Below are positions 18,201-29,449 of a stretch of 64,000 nucleotides of DNA, in pieces. How positions within the stretch are numbered: the stretch's first letter is position 1; every line of letters begins with the position of its first letter. A model generated the notes under the pieces. That model did no database searches and was not told the origin of the DNA. It saw only the letters and a list, made by a program, of their open reading frames with translations. Origin of the DNA: Perkinsus olseni (lineage: Eukaryota > Perkinsozoa > Perkinsida > Perkinsidae); contig JABANP010000104.1 of the NCBI GenBank assembly GCA_013115135.1, positions 1 to 64,000 of the forward strand, written 5' to 3'. A program made the translations under genes and the position numbers.

Positions 18201-20777
18201 ATCACCCAAACCTTCATCTCTCTGTCGAGGGATCATTGGTAAATGCACTGAAGTTGTACCGGGCAAGATGAGTTCGGTATGGTGCGGTATGAGATTCCTA
18301 TTTTCGACACACCCTCACTAGTCTCACCTCTTCCTCCTTCGACTGCAACAGGTATCGATCTGCCCTCCCAAACGAGTAGCTCGCACACCTAGTGATGGTA
18401 GGGTGTATCTTCATATGAGTTCGAGCGACGCCAAGCGTCGTATCTGCCGCGCCCTAACCCGATAACCAACAACACAACCCCACCTTCATGTCTTCGCCAG
18501 GGGTGAGTGCTGCCAAGAAGCGAGCTTCCAACGCTCCTTATTCTGAGAACAATATCCCTGAGACATCTGCAGCTCCGCGTGGTCTCCTACCCCAATGGCA
18601 GTGTCTTGTCCAGTAAGTGCTGCCTCGTTCTCTCTACTGACGATTCTCGCTTGGCACGATGAGCTGGTACACCTCCCTGCAGCCTCATTGCCTGAGCGTT
18701 GGCCTGCACCATCACAGAGGAGGACAAGCCCTACAGTCCGCTGTCGCTGCTCTAAAGCCTCAGCTGTGATACCATCACGAGCCTTCTTCACAACGTGCTG
18801 TACCCGCCGGGGAACGCCTATCGTCGACTCCGACCCTGAACCAGCCAAAGCAGGCTTTCCGGAGAGACATATTGTTAACCGCGATGAACCATTTCGACTT
18901 GTCGTGGGTTCTCAGCAAAAAGAGTCTTACCATATCTTTTCTCGTCACTTCCATTCTGCAGCCACCCGGCTGTGCCCGCCACGCAAGTTGCCTGGTACCC
19001 ACTAGAATTGCTATTGTCGTGATTGAAGATCGTCATGCGAAGGGCCACAGAAACTCCCACCTAGGATCTCGACACCCAAAATGATGACAACGAAAAACTC
19101 ACGGTTGCTCAGATTCGAACTTGACGAATTCCAGAGGTCTTTCGAGTCACATTCTGATGATAAAATTGTAAAACATAATACACGCAGTTGAAATTGATGG
19201 CAATAATAATAACAGCAATGAATCTTCCGCTCATGTCCTCTCGCCTGCCGACAGCAGCCTGGTGGTCAGAGAACTGATACCGCGCACGGCCAGACCTGAA
19301 CCGACGACAACAGCAGAGGCATCACATCGCAAACGCGGGGCGGCGACGATGACAGCGACTGCATTTTTCGAAAGCATTCAAGCTTGAAAAGTTATTATAA
19401 TTTTCACCTGCGGTGGCCTGCAGCGCGCTGCCAAAGGCGCCGATTATTTCCCCCGCGACACTCCCGGGCTGATGCAAGAGACCCGTCCGACCCGCACGAA
19501 TAATACGATCCACGTCGTAGTGAACCGTACAGCTCAGGTCCTAACAACAGAGAATCTTGCTATCTTGTTCAATCCTGCATTTCCTCACCAGGACAAGATC
19601 TTTGTTCTCTCGGGTAGCTAGAATGATGCACAGCATTTCTCTTCTCCGTTCCGGCGAGGTATCGTCATTATTTTCATAGTCAACTTTCAATAAGGAGACG
19701 AGAAGCCTCAGCGATCTCCCCAAGCTCGACGTCCAACTGGACAGCAACCGTATCGCCCGCATGTACCTGAAGGATTAGACGTGAGCAGTGGAAACAACCG
19801 CTGGTCAAGGGGGTCACAGTCCAGCACAAAAGCCGAAATTATTGGCTTGTGCAAGGAGTCTCTGGCGATCGAAGACAGTGCCTCGCAGACACCCGATCGT
19901 TTGAGCTGGACTGCTTAACACGAGTGTACTATGAGGGTTCGACACTGAAGTCGGGAGTAATAAAAATCGTCCCGTAGCGGACACCAAGGGAGAATCCAAG
20001 ACTCCTGAAATCGTAGGCTGTACGATTGATGTCATATCTTTCACCATCGCTATTCACAAGGTTCGACCTACTGCACAATACAGTAATTTACTATTAGTCA
20101 ACTCTTAGTTAGTACTATTAGTAGAAGTAGTACTCCTAATCCTACCTACTATTAGTAAACCCACTCGTCACTATACCACACCGCGTCACCGAAGAACCCT
20201 TGGCCGAGAAAGGCTAGCGAGAATTTCTCAGATTAGCTCCCATACATAGATCGGTTTTCCCTGCCCTTACCCGGGAGTGGCCGGTGTGAAGTAGAGGACC
20301 ACATAGGAGCGTGCAAGGACACCCAAAGCTGACTTCGCCAAATCTGAGGTGTCCTCGATCAGGGCCTGACACTCAACATCGTGACACTGCATCGCCAACA
20401 ACCCTCACGAGCTCACCTGGAGAGTCGGTTCGACGTCAACAGCCTGGCACAGTCGTCCCCAGCGCTCAGTAGAGATCATCTCATCGGCATCCTCATTAGC
20501 CTGGGTAAACCCTCGGATACAGTCCGCACGGAGACGACTGGTGAGCAGCTTGCTCACTGCTTGCTGGCCTAAGGTCACATGCCATATCAGCACATCAGTC
20601 GAGCCTTCAGTAAGAGACCCTTCAAACCACACGAATAGCTTATCCAGGGAAGTATCACAATCACCAAAACAGATACTTCTCCAACTGCGCAATTTCAGCT
20701 GAGTTAAATCAGCTCTCCTGCAGCTGAGAGCTCCACCCACCGAGAAAAGTAGAAGCCCTAAAGCCTGATTGCAGCTC
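18201..20777. other. Region with scattered coding-like exons, no gene solved
   Basis: Minus-strand fragments with coding character occur near 18590-18800, 19430-19520, 19640-19760 and 19925-20047, the last containing LGFSLGVRYGTIFITPDF. A further one at 20405-20700 begins after an acceptor. I could not join them into a model or name them. Positions 20080-20165 are a TTAGTA/ACTATTAG-rich simple tract. Confidence 0.35.
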
Positions 20778-23024
20778 CTATTGGCGAAGACCGATAGCAG
20801 CGATGAGAACGATACCATTACCAATACAACGGAAATACACAAGCATTCCAATCACGTATAATAGACACCAACCTCTTGAAAACCGATCGCTCGTTCGAGT
20901 AAGATCTTCCGCAACACCAGCTCACCGTTAACGCTAGATGCGGAGTTCCTCCGTTCGTTAGGCTTCCCGCCGTTGGCACCCATGCAGGTGTAATGGGAGG
21001 GTCGCCATCGAGCGCCGCACATGTAACAGAACTCACCGCCACACTGACGGCACGTCATGTGATTACAGCCGTATGAACCTGATAGCGTATATCAATAAAT
21101 CGATCAAACGATCGATTTCGAGAAAGATTCCATCCCCCGCACCTCACAGGACGAAGGAAAGATGAGAGAATGAGCAAGCCCGCTTGAGAAAAAAGTCCAC
21201 GGATCCGACGACCAAGCCTGACCCTTCACCACGTCGCATGATTTGGGAAATTTATGGTATGAGAAACAGTACCCGCAGTAGAAAAAATGAAGCCCTCAAT
21301 GGCTTGAAGCAATCAATAGCCACGGCGACGGATATAAACTTCGTCGCACTGAGTAGCTTCTCTCCGACACCTTCTGCTACTGACGAAGCCATCTTACGAA
21401 GAATCGGAGCAGAGCAATCGATACACTTGGTCGTGTGACTTTCCACCCATCCCTCCGACTGTTGGTCCTCTGCCGTGTGCTGAGCCTTCACAGCCTTCTC
21501 GAATTCTTCAACTTGCCCGCCTGCTCACGTTGAGAAAAACCAAGTGGGAACAAGATGGCAAGATGAACCCCTGCTTACATTTAGCTGGCTCGTGAGGATC
21601 TTTCAAGCATGAAAAACAAAATTCATGTCCGCAAGTGCATCGCACCGTCGCCATTGGCGAGTCGGCAAGTTCCAATTTTACACTTCTACCACAGCCAGGA
21701 GCAGGGCACCACCGAACCTACCATCACGAAACTTACAACACGCGTACCACTCCATTGCGAACTCACACCGATCGATGATCTCAAGCATCAATCAGCAAGA
21801 AGGTTATCAAAGGGGCCGAAGTTGCCAATAATCGTTTGGGTGAAAAAATAACATTTATGCGCTAAAACGTTGGGTAGACGGCGCTGGAGGTTTTCGGTAG
21901 ATTTGAGAATCGGTCGATGCTTGACACTATCAGCTTACATCCTTTGACACGTCCACATAATTCTGCGCACGGACCTTCTCGCACTGCTCCGCCGTATGCT
22001 CATCCACGAGTAGCTTCACTACCTAACCATCACTTGCAATCTTGCACTTCCTCAACGCTACAGCCTCCCTACCTGATCGGGAATTCCTACGCGACACCCT
22101 TCCGCTGGGCACACTAGCAATCTTGCATCGCCTTCTTCGATGCGCACCTGAAGATACGACCATTCTGCGCACTGCATGCATCAACCTAAGATACCAACTT
22201 ACTTTAATATGGCAGGTCAAGCACTGGTCGCAAACAGGATGCTTGCACGGTAGTAACTTGTAGCACTTCGCGTTATCTTCCGTGAGGTCATCGAAACACA
22301 CTGGTCATCGGGACTGCGCTCGAGAGGGGGTATCTCAAGAAGGAAGCGTAGAAAGTGTGGTATGAAAAAATGAACAGTATCATAATGTCGCGAAGAGATG
22401 TTGATTTGACCAGAGAGCATCCAAGCTTACTAGATATCTTCCCTTCTTCAACCGACGTGTCCGTAGTTGGCGCTTCAACCGAAGATACTCCTACACAACA
22501 ACAACAAGTAAAAAGCCGTGCGTCCGAATACCACATTTCACGAGAATTCCCAGAGAGAATCTTTCTACCCATGTCAACCTTTCTACTCGGCAAGATACGC
22601 CAGCTACTAGCTCATCACCTGCCGTAAGATTCTTACCCGACTGTTGACCTCCCCTCTCCTTGGCCTCATCCAAAAGATACTTCGGTATCTTACTGACACC
22701 CGCATCTCGCAACGCCTTGATCGGATCCTCCTCGAACCTGGCGGGGAATTTCGTGGCGCGCGACATCAAATTTCACCTACGCTTTTCGTGGCCTCGTCGA
22801 TTTCATACCGATGATACTTCAAAAGGTTGTCCGCATCTGCGCTGCTCAAGCCACAGTACAAGGACAACTGTGAAACGGTAAGATACGTCCATCATGGTCA
22901 ATCACGGAAAGGTCGACCTCACCTCAGCCGTCAACCTCTGGACCTCCAGTATCCTATCATCATCATTCTCTTGTATAACGGCCGAGGACCCAGCACCCAT
23001 CGACCAGGACCCGAGATAAACCAT
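20778..23024 (-). CDS. RBR-type E3 ubiquitin ligase (RING1-IBR-RING2), Ariadne-like
   Basis: RBR ligases accept ubiquitin from an E2 onto a RING2 cysteine before passing it on. Exons solved: 23024-22923, 22867-22781, about 22730-22637, 22300-22203, 22147-22073, 22022-21939, 21717-21579, 21520-21398, 21078-20926, 20872-20778. An N-terminal UBA-like helix region (SSADADNLLKYHRYEIDEAT) precedes RING1 (CFDDLTEDNAKCYKLLPCKH, then CDQCLTCHIK and CPAEGC). The IBR is WCPAPGCGRSV, CTCGHEFCFSC and DPHEPAKC. RING2 is KCIDCSAPIL, CNHMTCRQCGGEFCYMCG, with the expected catalytic Cys in CNHMTCRQC. After RING2 the final exon encodes a hydrophobic stretch, WCLLYVIGMLVYFRC and IVLIAAIGL, a likely membrane anchor, as in RNF144-type RBRs. 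The exon that should hold the first RING1 cysteine, between 22637 and 22300, is not solved. Confidence 0.85.
21097..21118. repeat. Palindrome in a long RBR intron
   Basis: AAATCGATCAAACGATCGAT with TT following is a near-perfect palindrome near the 3' end of a 319-nt intron. A close relative, AATCGATCAAGTGATCGATT, is at 37167. Confidence 0.65.
22148..22202 (-). repeat. RBR intron with family R motif
   Basis: A 55-nt intron between the RING1 exon ending CHIK and the exon starting VRIEEGD. It contains GTATCTTAGGTTGATGCATG after the donor GTAAGTTG and ends GTATCTTCAG. The same 20-mer recurs at 36698-36720. Confidence 0.8.
22746..22763 (+). repeat. Family S motif, antisense, in RBR intron 2
   Basis: GAATTTCGTGGCGCGCGA on plus, inside a roughly 50-nt intron of the minus-strand gene. 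It is opposite in orientation to the TSR1 copies. Confidence 0.7.
22868..22922 (-). repeat. RBR intron 1 with diverged family R
   Basis: A 55-nt intron beginning GTGAGGTCGACCTTTCC and carrying GACCATGATGGACGTATCTT. The R core and one R end are recognisable in a different order. Confidence 0.5.
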
Positions 23025-23099
23025 CTTGCCTGAAGAGTTACGAATGGTGTGGTATCACTCCTTAGCCGCTAAGACAACCTCACCGATTTCGTATCTTCA

Positions 23100-23310
23100 A
23101 CCTCGACCTCAAAAAATATGATACCGTATCTTAGGTTGGCCCTCGCTTACGTCGGGATTTATCCTCCAGCTGCGAGTCCTGCTGCTGCTGCTGTTCAAGT
23201 GTATCGGCCACTCGGTCGAACTTCCGCCGAGTTTCGTCCAGGCCCGTGAGGTTCGTCCAGGACAGCAACCGTAACTGACATAAAACCGCAGTCGCCACGA
23301 AATTGCAAGA
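23100..23310 (-). CDS. Coiled-coil exon, gene not identified
   Basis: The frame containing LSWTNLTGLDETRRKFDRVA and LEQQQQQDSQLEDKSR is strongly coding and likely forms a coiled coil. It is bounded upstream by an intron with a family S motif ending ATGTCAG (near 23277) and downstream by the donor GTAAGCGAGGG followed by the R sequence CCAACCTAAGATAC. It may be the 5' part of the RBR gene or a separate gene. Confidence 0.4.
23291..23304 (-). repeat. Family S motif
   Basis: AATTTCGTGGCGAC in the sense of the minus-strand coiled-coil gene, about 13 nt before the acceptor ATGTCAG. Confidence 0.6.
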
Positions 23311-23566
23311 AATTCAAAAGACAATATTAAAATCACTAAAGCACTTTCGCGTCCTTAGCGCGCTCTACCACTATTTTCAGGAAAACGGTGATAATTTCAC
23401 AAAAAAATAACACAATTTCTTCAACAATACCATCCACTAATCCCATAGCAAAAAATAGCACTTTTCAGGTCTCCCGGGAAATTTCCGAATACACGCGGCG
23501 CCGTATGAAGCTGCCGATTTTTTTCGCAGAAACAGAAAATTTCGCAGATAAATTTGGCGAAGGCTG

Positions 23567-25040
23567 CTAAACCAGTCCAATGGGAAATAATTGACGTATC
23601 CCAAGACCTACACAGCTGAGATTGGGCATCTCCACCGCTAAGTCCACAGGCGTCTTGCCGTCTATGTTCCGCCGTCTCTGACCCCGACCGTCAGGCAACC
23701 GTTTCAACAACGCACGGAGGGTCTCCGGAAGCGCACAACTACAGCAGAGGTGCAGAGGAGTGTTCAGCGATGAATCCACGACCTGACGAGGGGTGAGAGA
23801 GGTGGTATCGGAAGCGGCAGGCCTTACCAGAAGATCCTCGTCATCTAGGAAGCCAGTGGCGAGTAAATAGAGTAAAACGCCCGCCTTCTGGGAATCGAAC
23901 CCGGGACTTCCGCATAGACAGTGAATTGGCAGAGAGAACTTCTCACCTCTGCAAACGACAATCGGATATTCAACGAACCATCTCGAAACAAATCCATCCT
24001 CTTCTGCGCAAAAGCCTACCGTAGGTGAGCGCATCGGTGCTGAGTCCCAATAGACTACCAACGGTGAGCTATAAGCTCACAAACACAGTTCCACTGAGTA
24101 GTACGACAAGTCAACGCGGAGGAAATTTCCCTCAGGAAATCTCGGAATTTTTCCTTGTCCCTCGAGCTTTCTGTTATTGGGGTATTCTGCGTGCTTCCTT
24201 CGTCCACGATCGGGAGTCCAATCGAGGCGGTACTACCGGCGTTGGACTATCAACTCACCAGCAAAACGCAACTCATGGGTCAACGGCGGAGAGATCTCGG
24301 GATTTTGTACACGTGGACCCATCGAGCAACTTATCATTCTAGTATTCCGTTTGCCTTCCAAGCCCACAATGGCTCAGAATTACACTTCCCGCTAGTATCA
24401 TCGTGCCAAGTTGCGAAGAATGAGACCGTCCAATACCAAAATTCCACCAATTCATACATTATATTATTTTGCAACCTAGTTCACCTGCGTATCACTTTCA
24501 AATATACTTGTCGCTCTGCCGTTCCCCTTTACAATACAGAACTAACCATTTCGAATTCGAGACACTTCGCGAATGTTCATACCAACTCATACTTCTCTAC
24601 TTCTTCGCTACTACTATCACCAGCAGAAGCTAATCGAGTTGGCCTCGACCGTCCGACGAAGCCCCCTAGCCCTTACCCCAGGAGATCCTGTTCGTCATAG
24701 ACAAAGTCCTTGGCGTTAGCTCCGACGCTCAACCATCGCTCATTATTTTTCTTAGCCCACGGAGTAAATACTTTATACCACTTCGCAGGTTTGGTGAAAG
24801 CTCGAGGTCGAACCTGAAAGATACGCCGAATATCTTTCAACCTCGTGCTTGTCACTGTTCAACCTCAAGATTCCCCATCCTACCCTACCTCTACGCATGC
24901 TTGCACTCCCTCCAAGTCACCTCTCTCAAGTGCATGCTTCAACCGTAGCTGCAAGTCACAGAGGACAGCATCCTCGCTGACCGACGTATGATGCCAAGGT
25001 AAATGGGGCGTCAGGAATCTCAAAGTCATTACTACTGGAG
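23567..25040 (-). CDS. Ankyrin-repeat-like gene, model incomplete
   Basis: The C-terminal exon reads NTPLHLCCSCALPETLRALL with NIDGKTPVDLAVE, a good ankyrin repeat, and stops near 23567. An intron with a family T motif (23887-23911) precedes it. Upstream on the same strand are coding exons at about 24050-23940, 24810-24680 (KWYKVFTPWAKKNNERWLSV) and 25030-24920 (LQLRLKHALERGDLEGVQAC, ankyrin-like helix). These may be one gene, but I could not close the frame between them. The long plus-strand ORF at 24155-24700 is probably a shadow. Confidence 0.45.
23887..23911 (-). repeat. Family T motif in ankyrin gene intron
   Basis: GCGGAAGTCCCGGGTTCGAT, then TCCCAG, on the minus strand, within an intron beginning GTGAGAAG. 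Confidence 0.75.
24822..24850 (-). repeat. Family R inverted repeat
   Basis: GGTTGAAAGATATTCGGCGT with ATCTTTCAG forms an AAGAT/ATCTT hairpin next to an acceptor on the minus strand. Confidence 0.45.
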
Positions 25041-25195
25041 TGACTACAGAGAGTTACCCGGGTATGTCAGTGATATAGCGGATATTTGGTATGAGATATA
25101 CGCCCGAATGGCAACTGGTAGTCAGTACCGTTTTCAAGAGGAGATGATAATGGCATACCCCAACCTCGTATTATCATGATTACTCGGGAGAGCTC

Positions 25196-25226
25196 TGCAT
25201 CATCATCATCATCATCATCATCATCG
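25196..25226. repeat. (ATC)n trinucleotide microsatellite
   Basis: About ten uninterrupted ATC/GAT units. The minus-strand ORF across it reads as poly-aspartate and is probably not a gene. Confidence 0.9.
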
Positions 25227-25793
25227 CCTGCCTCTGGATGGGAAGAATTAACCACAGTATTATTGGTAATAGTAACTCATGGCTCATCGCGACAATTTCC
25301 GCTATAGAAAAAGCAGCACCGCTCCGCTTGGTGTAGAGAACACAACAGACTGGAAGAAGGACACCTCGTTATCATGACCCAGATGGTGATGCAAGAATGG
25401 CAGGAACTTGGTAAGGGGCTGTGAGCTTCTCAACAAGATAGAGTTGTGGATCCAATCCAGCGGTCTCGATAGCTCTGAGAAGACGATAGGGGATGCCTAG
25501 CGCAGTAGTAGGCGAAACCTTCTTTCCGAATCGACAAGGGCGGCAACGGAGCTTCTGCCAGTGTCGAAATCACGACGTATAAAAAGGGAACTCGGAACTC
25601 AAGCGGTTTTTGCCCGATCAAACCACTCATTATCACAACCCGCGTCTTCCCTGCGACCCTACAGCACTTCCTCCGACCTAACCCGCAGCGACTCACCCAA
25701 GAACGTCTCCGCATCGATCGTCCCCACTCCAGTGTCTGCTATCACCAACTGCCATTAATATCCTCCGCTCTGACGGTGTAGTCAAAATAGATG

Positions 25794-26330
25794 TCTAAGA
25801 AAAATACCGTCACCGCGGATCGAACCAGGGTCGTACCTCAGACGGCCCCAACCTCTCGAGCAATCTATCCGTCAAATTCCCAACAGTCTCATCTTCGTCA
25901 CACTCAACACTATATTTTGTCCATCCACTCTTCACTTGTATCGCAATCGGAAGCGTCACCGTCCTGAGTCGACCCAAGCCAATCACCCGATGCCTTCCAT
26001 CAAGGGCAACCCACCGTCCGCTATTCGACAGGTTGACCTCAACAGCCTCCACAGGAGAAGTCCCAGCCGAGTCAGAACCGTCTTCATTTTTCCCACGGCC
26101 TCCTTCGGACGCATCAGCTGCCCCCCGACCCATCAGTCTCTCCAGCAGCTTCTTCCTATCATCCACAAACACAAAATACAGAAAACGACATGTGCCGGGA
26201 TCGAACCCGAGACCTTCCGGTTCTCACCTCTCCCTGACTCTAGCTCGGTAATCCTTCTCAACTTTCTCCCAGTATCTTATTCCACTCCTTAGATGATGCC
26301 TCTGCCACTTCTGCACATCCTCCAAGCACT
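25794..26330 (-). CDS. Gene with coiled-coil helix and ubiquitin-like segment, partial
   Basis: Two exons are firm: one ending at 26228 and 26155-25837, joined in frame across a 72-nt intron with a family T motif. The first carries EDVQKWQRHHLRSGIRYWEK and DYRARVRERKKLLERLMG. The second is acidic, then has VNLSNSGRWVALDGRHRVIG and VTLPIAIQVKSGWTKYSVEC with TVGNLTDRLLERLGPSE, reminiscent of a ubiquitin fold. A 42-nt intron with another T motif (25836-25795) leads to a further exon from 25794. Start and end are not resolved and the name is unknown. Confidence 0.6.
25815..25833 (-). repeat. Family T motif in a 42-nt intron
   Basis: CGACCCTGGTTCGATCCGC, 3 nt after the donor GTA of intron 25836-25795. 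Confidence 0.7.
26194..26220 (-). repeat. Family T motif in a 72-nt intron
   Basis: CCGGAAGGTCTCGGGTTCGA followed by TCCCGG, 7 nt after the donor GTGAGAA. This is one of the best tRNA-like copies, with five T-stem pairs. Confidence 0.85.
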
Positions 26331-26699
26331 TGTTGCCATCCTTGCCTGATCGACGCAAACTCAAGACGGCCTTCCACCCAAAGAACGGCACTGCTATAAC
26401 AAAGCGAGAGGGTCGCTGAATGAGTCGAGGACTGGGTATGGCGGAAATTAGGGTGAAAATTGTGGTACTCCTCTTCGACCAAGCCGACCGAGCTAAGCCA
26501 TTTATAAAACTACATTTATCGGCATAACACCAGCTTCAGCCCATCGCCCATCACTGTCTTAGGCCATGTGCGAGTTACTATTAAAAGCACACGATAAATC
26601 ATTCAAACTCATACCAGAATCAACAGAATTTTTCCTTATTTCAATTTCAGAGCTGCTCCGCTGCTTCCACCGCCGTTTACAAGATGCGAGTGACAGAAA

Positions 26700-27000
26700 A
26701 GAGCAGATCAACAAACCCTCTCACTTCTCCCATCAGGGCGCCGCCAAAAAGATTTCGCCTCGGCATCACCAGCGATGAAGTCCGGCATCGAGTAATCGTA
26801 GGTTCTATCAGGCGCAATGGCCAACTCGGCAAACCTCAGGCCTTTCAATTCGTCTTTAGAACCTACACCGAGAGGTCCCGGGTTCAATCCGCGCACTCGG
26901 CATTTTTACTGATAGATTCCTTGGCCATCTCCTTATCAAAGTAGTCCAACGCAAACGGCTGCGTGCTCCAAGGCGGCCGTGCTGTCTTGTCTACAACCCA
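26700..27000 (-). CDS. Conserved-looking exon pair, gene not identified
   Basis: Exon A encodes VDKTARPPWSTQPFALDYFD then KEMAKESI. Exon B encodes SKDELKGLRFAELAIAPDRT then YDYSMPDFIAGDAEAKSF. They join in frame across a 47-nt GT-AG intron (about 26908-26862) that carries a T motif in antisense. I recognise no domain. The donor after exon B lies near 26720. Confidence 0.5.
26871..26893 (+). repeat. Family T motif, antisense, in a 47-nt intron
   Basis: AGAGGTCCCGGGTTCAATCC on plus, within an intron of a minus-strand gene. The T-stem is good, and the T-loop has TTCAA instead of TTCGA. Confidence 0.7.
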
Positions 27001-28250
27001 AACGTCTCCTTCCGAGCCACCACGACCAGCAATCCTACTCGACCGTTTCTGGCGATCGCCACTTGGCCGACTATCATCACGTCCCGCGATGGGCTCATCC
27101 AGTCTCCCGATGTTAGTATCAAAATAACCACCATCATTGCCTTTGGCGGAGTAGGCGAATTCTGAGGGGAAAATCTCTGATCATAATTTTTTTCTGTGGA
27201 CCGCAAACCCTGTAACCACTTCGGATCAACAGCACCATAAAATAATCACTCATACAGATGGGAAAAACAGAGAAAATTATTATGTTTTCCGGTCAAACCA
27301 ATACCAACTTTTCCGTTGAAAAAGAATTTTCGCAACAGAAAAAATTTTTTCTCGAAAAAAACATTTTCTCCTTAACCAGGATTTTCAAAGGAATAAAATT
27401 AATGTTTTTCAGCCGACCATCCAGGCCAGCCCTCTTACCCTTTATGAACGGTTTTGATCGTCGACGTTCGTGTGGTGGAGGGACTCCCTTGGCACCGTAG
27501 ATCCCCATCCGCGATGGATTCTTCATGAAGTTGCCTGATGGCTCCGAGTTCACCTATCCAAAGATACTCCCTTCCAAGTGATGGCCTACAACCTACCAGC
27601 GCATCCGTGCCGATTCTGAAACCAGGGGCGTCCGCGTACGTCCACGGTGGGCGATTCTTCTGAAAATCCGACCAATTCTGCCAAGCGCACGGTGCAACCT
27701 CGGATACCCAGCAAACAAATCTCGAGGCAAGGAGACAAATACCCCTCCTCACCACCATCCAGTAGCCTCACGGAAATGACGACGACAGCCTACCGGTTTT
27801 CGCGCCCGAGCAATCGCTCTCTTCCTCAAAACCTCCGTCTTCAACTCAGCATAAGCCTTCCTTTTCGACTCCGCCAGGGCCGCGCGTCCCCGTTGTAAGG
27901 CTACATAATAATGACGAATATCTTACACGGGAATCTACTCAAAAGCGACCACCTTCGTGATCTTCATGGATCAACCTTCGATACTCTTCTAACGATGGAG
28001 ATGGCATAGCGGACACAGAAAATCAACTGGGAGCGATCGAACTTGAAAGGGATACTAAGTAGCGCCGCTGCGGTCCACAGTAGTGAAACGAAGACGTATC
28101 CAAAGGTTGCCCATGGGCTCATACAGATGAAAAGATACCAACACGACACCAGCTAACTAAAAAGATACGACGACTTCCACCGGCAGGATTGAACCAAAAG
28201 CGCCACAGTGAATTTCCATTAATAATGAATCGTTAAATATTATTATAAAA
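27001..28250. other. No complete gene solved
   Basis: It contains AT-rich intron-like DNA (27240-27420) and a minus-strand frame at 27590-27770 without a known domain. A minus-strand hydrophobic ORF at 27964-28149 could be a membrane exon of the gene ending at 28251. R-type sequences occur near 27958-27985 and 28090-28135. Confidence 0.35.
28181..28200 (-). repeat. Family T-like motif next to R-like motif
   Basis: CTTTTGGTTCAATCCTGCCG on the minus strand is followed 9 nt later by CGTATCTTTTTAG. Both families lie in the last part of what looks like one intron. Confidence 0.5.
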
Positions 28251-28980
28251 TCATACAAGGGACCAACCGCCCACCAACGCCCCTGCCAGATGAGAAGCAT
28301 CATCATCATCACCATCAGCTGGGGTATCCCTCCCCTCTGGCTTGGCCTTCCCCTCAGCCACCTCCTCATCATCATCGGAGCTGTCCACCGAGGCAGCCAG
28401 AGCCGCAACCGACGTCTTAAGGTAGCCCAACGACGACGAGGCGAAGCCCCAGGCAGACGACGAAGAGGGCGCTTCTTCTACCGTACCGCTCTCTTCCCTA
28501 CTCTCGTCACTAGAATCGTCTTCAACAGCCTGGGCAATCTCAGTCGCTGTTGCCTTAACACTCTCATATCCCCTCCGGAGCAGCCCTCCCACTGTCCCTA
28601 CACTTTCCTTCTTCTCTTCAGCTTCGCTAGTATCATCACTAACATCATCCTCCACCGCCTGCGCCAGCTCATCAACACTCGCCTTCAGATTCTGGAGGCC
28701 CTTATAAAACACCCCCGACAATCCAGAACTTGTTTCGTGATCAACAGCAGCTGTCGAATCCGCTGCTTCCGGCATAGTACCAGGCCCTTCCGACCGCGCC
28801 GAATCCTCTTTCGACTGTACATCTTCACTCTCGTCCCCTTCCTGAAACCACTAAAATGCGTTCCTCAATGAGCCCTACCACCACCCACCATGACAGCCTC
28901 CTTGATGGTCTCCCAAAGGCCCAGATCCGACTGGCTCTCCTCCGCAGAATCACCCCCCTTCCCCGATACACCTGTCGAGC
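28251..28980 (-). CDS. Acidic protein with repeated amphipathic helices
   Basis: The ORF of 28251-28775 continues upstream in frame to an acceptor near 28840. A short intron then gives an exon around 28880-28970 containing SDLGLWETIKEAVM. At least three copies of a roughly 20-residue helix are visible: GVFYKGLQNLKASVDELAQA, GGLLRRGYESVKATATEIAQ and ASSSLGYLKTSVAALAASV. They are separated by D/E/S-rich linkers. The pattern resembles amphipathic membrane-binding helices. The start is unresolved and there may be further 3' exons. Confidence 0.55.
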
Positions 28981-29154
28981 TCCAATCAACGATACTACCG
29001 TCTCATCCGTGAAACGCGAAGTACCGCTTTTCGCGAAGCGAATTTCACTCAGTAGAAATCCCGATCCACTCGTGTTTAAAATGTTTTCTTTCAAATAACG
29101 GATAGAGCTACCAAAAAGCTACTACCACGACCACCCACCATAGTGTGGTGATAT

Positions 29155-29220
29155 AAGGAGCGTGGACTTTTCTCAGACTAATCCGAAAAACGAAGGTTTT
29201 TCCGTTCACAAATAGCGTTT
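29155..29220. repeat. Dispersed hairpin repeat, copy 2
   Basis: AAGGAGCGTGGACTTTTCTC, AATCCGAAAAACGAAGG and CCGTTCACAAA align with 937-1000 in the same order. Confidence 0.65.
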
Positions 29221-29267
29221 GGATTCGAAAGTTGGATGGCATATACATTTTGAAGCGTGGAATTCAT

Positions 29268-29373
29268 TGGAGTTTCACCCGTAATACGTAAAGGGACGTG
29301 GTTCCACGTCACTAGTGATATTAGTGATTATTATATTTTCGCTAGTGTTTTTCATATCGCGGATGAAACTCCA
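29268..29373. mobile_element. MITE-like element, related to the foldback at 31-166
   Basis: A 106-bp unit with 13-bp terminal inverted repeats (TGGAGTTTCACCC; the right end gives TGGAGTTTCATCC). Internally TTCGCTAGTGTTTTTCAT resembles TTCGCTAGCGTTTTTCAC of the 31-166 element, so the two belong to one family at different stages of decay. Confidence 0.7.
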
Positions 29374-29449
29374 TTTTAACCGTTTCAAGCGACCTTAATA
29401 ATAACAGATTACGCTAAGAATCCATCAGAGTTACACTCGGAAAGAAATT

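Noticed and set aside
24155..24700. 181-residue plus-strand ORF as a gene
   Set aside because: No domain, low-complexity composition, and minus-strand exons with better coding character occupy the same bases.
25067..25255. Poly-aspartate ORF
   Set aside because: It is the translation of an (ATC)n microsatellite.
26194..26220. Possible tRNA gene
   Set aside because: Only the variable loop and T-arm exist, and the flanking exons join in frame across it.
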